A stretch of 64,000 bases of DNA from Bradyrhizobium xenonodulans. GTDB lineage: Bacteria; Pseudomonadota; Alphaproteobacteria; Rhizobiales; Xanthobacteraceae. The stretch covers positions 4,122,501 through 4,186,500 of the forward strand of contig NZ_CP089391.1 of assembly GCF_027594865.1 (NCBI RefSeq), given 5' to 3'. Positions 62,452 through 64,000 of the stretch are shown here, piece by piece. The translations under genes were made by a program, and so were the position numbers. Every line of letters begins with the position of its first letter. The first letter of the stretch is position 1. The notes beneath the pieces are model-generated. The model searched no databases and was not told the DNA's origin. It was given only the letters and a program-made list of their open reading frames with translations.

Positions 62452-64000
62452 ATGCATGATCATGAGCGCCTCAACTTCCTCGAGCTTGCGCTTCGGCGAT
62501 CTCGACGGGCTTTTACATGGGCAAGCATCATCGGATTTTTGATCAACCTGCTCGTGCTCACGGTCCCGCTATACATGATGCAGATCTTCGATCGCGTCGT
62601 GATCTCCAAGAGCTTCAGTTCGCTCGCCTATCTGACGCTGATCGCCGTCTGCGCCTTGGCCGTCTACGGCGTCTTCGAGACGTTGCGCGGACGTATCCTG
62701 GCTAAAACCAGCGTCTGGATCGAGAACGCCGTGGCGCCGCGGCTGCTGCGCCTCAGCATCGAGGCAAGCCTGACCGGGCATCCTTACAAAAGCGAGGCGC
62801 TGCGCGATCTCACCACCATGCGCCAGTTCCTGGGCGGCGGCGGCATGCTGGCGTTGCTCGACGCGCCCTGGGCGCCGCTGTTCCTGGTCCTGATTTTCAT
62901 GCTGCACCCGATGCTCGGGATCTTAAGCATCGTTGGCGGTGTCGTGCTGTTTGTGCTGGCCTGGTTTACCGAACGGTCGTCGCATGCCGATCTTCGCGCG
63001 GCCAACAAGCTGTCCGTGCAGTCCTTCCGGACGGCCGATATGGCGATCCGCAACGCCGAAGTCGTCGAAGCCATGGGAATGGCCACGGCCGTCATTGCGA
63101 GATGGCTCAGCCTGTCGTGCCAGACCACCGATCTGCAGTCGACGGCGAGCGACCGGGTGGCCGCTATCCATTCGGCCTCCAAAGCGCTGCGGCTGATCCT
63201 TCAGATCGCGGTGCTCGGAACGGGGAGTTTTCTGGTGGTGGCCGGCGACCTGTCCGGCGGAGCCATGATTGCGGCATCGACCATCATGGCCAGAGCGCTC
63301 GCGCCGGTCGAGATGGCCATCGGCTCCTGGCGTCAGGCCACGTCCGCGCTTGACGCTTACCGGCGTCTGCAAAAATTCGTGACTGCGGTTCGCCCGCGCA
63401 GAAACTCCATCGAATTGCCGCGTCCGCAGGGACTGCTGACGGTCGAGAACCTCGGCTACACTGTGCCCGGTATGCCTCGGCCGATTGTCAGCGACGTATC
63501 GTTTCAGCTTGATCCCGGCGTTGCGCTCGGAGTTATCGGCCCTTCGGCGGCCGGAAAGTCGTCCTTGATACGGCTCCTGACCGGCGCGATGCGCCCGACG
63601 CGGGGAAGCGTGCGACTGGACGGCGCGGAGCTCTGGTCCTGGGATCGCGAGTTGGTCGGGCAGCACGTCGGTTACCTGCCCCAGGATATCGAGCTCTTTG
63701 ACGGCACCGTGGCCGACAACATCGCCCGGTTGGCAGCCGGCGATCCACGGGCGATCGTCGCTGCGGCCGTGGCCGCGGGCGCCCACGAGATGATCTTGCG
63801 GCTGCCAGCAGGATACGAAACCGACATCGGTGAGACCGGCGTGCGCTTGTCCGGTGGACAGCGGCAACGCATCGGGCTCGCGCGCGCGCTCTACGGTTCG
63901 CCCGCGCTGGTCCTCCTCGACGAGCCGAATTCGAATCTCGACGCGGACGGCGAGCAGGCGCTCAACGAGGGAATCAGGAAGATCAAGGAGAATGGTGCGA
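62452..64000 (+). CDS. Type I secretion ABC transporter (PrtD-type), partial at window end
   Basis: The reading frame starts at ATG62452 and is open to the last base, giving 516 residues. It has an N-terminal membrane domain (ASIIGFLINLLVLTVPLYMMQIFDRVV and about five further helices to residue 300) and a nucleotide-binding domain. Walker A is GPSAAGKSS near 363-371, the signature LSGGQRQR near 466, and Walker B VLLDEP near 487. The PrtD/LapB-type permease-ATPase family usually has 550-600 residues, so only the end is missing. A membrane-fusion protein gene would be expected next, outside the window. It should export the RTX-like protein and perhaps the large fusion. Confidence 0.9.
   Translation, partial: MHDHERLNFLELALRRSRRAFTWASIIGFLINLLVLTVPLYMMQIFDRVVISKSFSSLAYLTLIAVCALAVYGVFETLRGRILAKTSVWIENAVAPRLLRLSIEASLTGHPYKSEALRDLTTMRQFLGGGGMLALLDAPWAPLFLVLIFMLHPMLGILSIVGGVVLFVLAWFTERSSHADLRAANKLSVQSFRTADMAIRNAEVVEAMGMATAVIARWLSLSCQTTDLQSTASDRVAAIHSASKALRLILQIAVLGTGSFLVVAGDLSGGAMIAASTIMARALAPVEMAIGSWRQATSALDAYRRLQKFVTAVRPRRNSIELPRPQGLLTVENLGYTVPGMPRPIVSDVSFQLDPGVALGVIGPSAAGKSSLIRLLTGAMRPTRGSVRLDGAELWSWDRELVGQHVGYLPQDIELFDGTVADNIARLAAGDPRAIVAAAVAAGAHEMILRLPAGYETDIGETGVRLSGGQRQRIGLARALYGSPALVLLDEPNSNLDADGEQALNEGIRKIKENGA

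Overview
The window looks like chromosome from a Bradyrhizobium-type alphaproteobacterium (Nitrobacteraceae). It is GC-rich throughout. It carries several palindromic repeat families of the kind scattered through such genomes, and a nitrite-reductase/nasS/nasT block arranged as in Bradyrhizobium. It also has phosphatidylcholine synthase, an invasion-associated-locus-B protein and many solute-binding proteins. Assignment is by gene content and protein resemblance only; no search was run. I saw no rRNA, tRNA, CRISPR array or intact insertion sequence.

Layout, left to right. 0-3.1 kb: glucokinase, two small unknown proteins (one a 53-residue membrane protein with a very strong ribosome binding site), a single-domain response regulator and an LTXXQ-type exported protein. 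3.5-9.0 kb: a carbohydrate-type ABC importer operon ending in a D-2-hydroxyacid dehydrogenase. 9.2-12.8 kb: small and exported proteins, including a periplasmic cyclohexadienyl dehydratase (PheC type). 12.8-18.5 kb: a GntR regulator divergent from a very large molybdopterin oxidoreductase fused to its own flavin/2Fe-2S reductase, followed by an AtoE-type short-chain fatty acid transporter. 19-23 kb: cupin and RraA-like genes, then the 5-oxoprolinase operon pxpB-pxpC-pxpA.

23.6-29.1 kb (minus strand): nasT-nasS-nirA and a CysJ-like flavoprotein, the assimilatory nitrite reduction module. A structured leader with a sigma-54-like promoter lies before nirA. 29.2-40.7 kb: rimO, an acetyltransferase, an ArgD-like aminotransferase preceded by what looks like an arginine attenuator, quinone oxidoreductase, terC, pcs, a UbiH-like hydroxylase, an AEC transporter, hspQ and ialB. 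41-47 kb: a YejA-like peptide-binding protein followed by two proteins with decayed catalytic motifs (an adenylation-type protein and a GGDEF-type protein), then a fatty acid desaturase. 47-54 kb: mfd-sdhE divergent from recG, then panE. 54.4-56.4 kb: an XRE regulator, a SnoaL-like protein and a P-loop kinase-like protein.

56.6-64 kb is the most unusual block. A 1326-residue protein joins a NarL/FixJ-type receiver and LuxR helix-turn-helix to an RTX/serralysin C-terminal-type domain, and then to about 5 tandem 91-94-residue repeats. Across a 1-kb AT-rich intergenic region it is divergent from a small RTX-like protein and a type I secretion ABC transporter that runs off the right edge. Together these look like a secretion module whose regulator-like partner itself carries secreted-protein domains.
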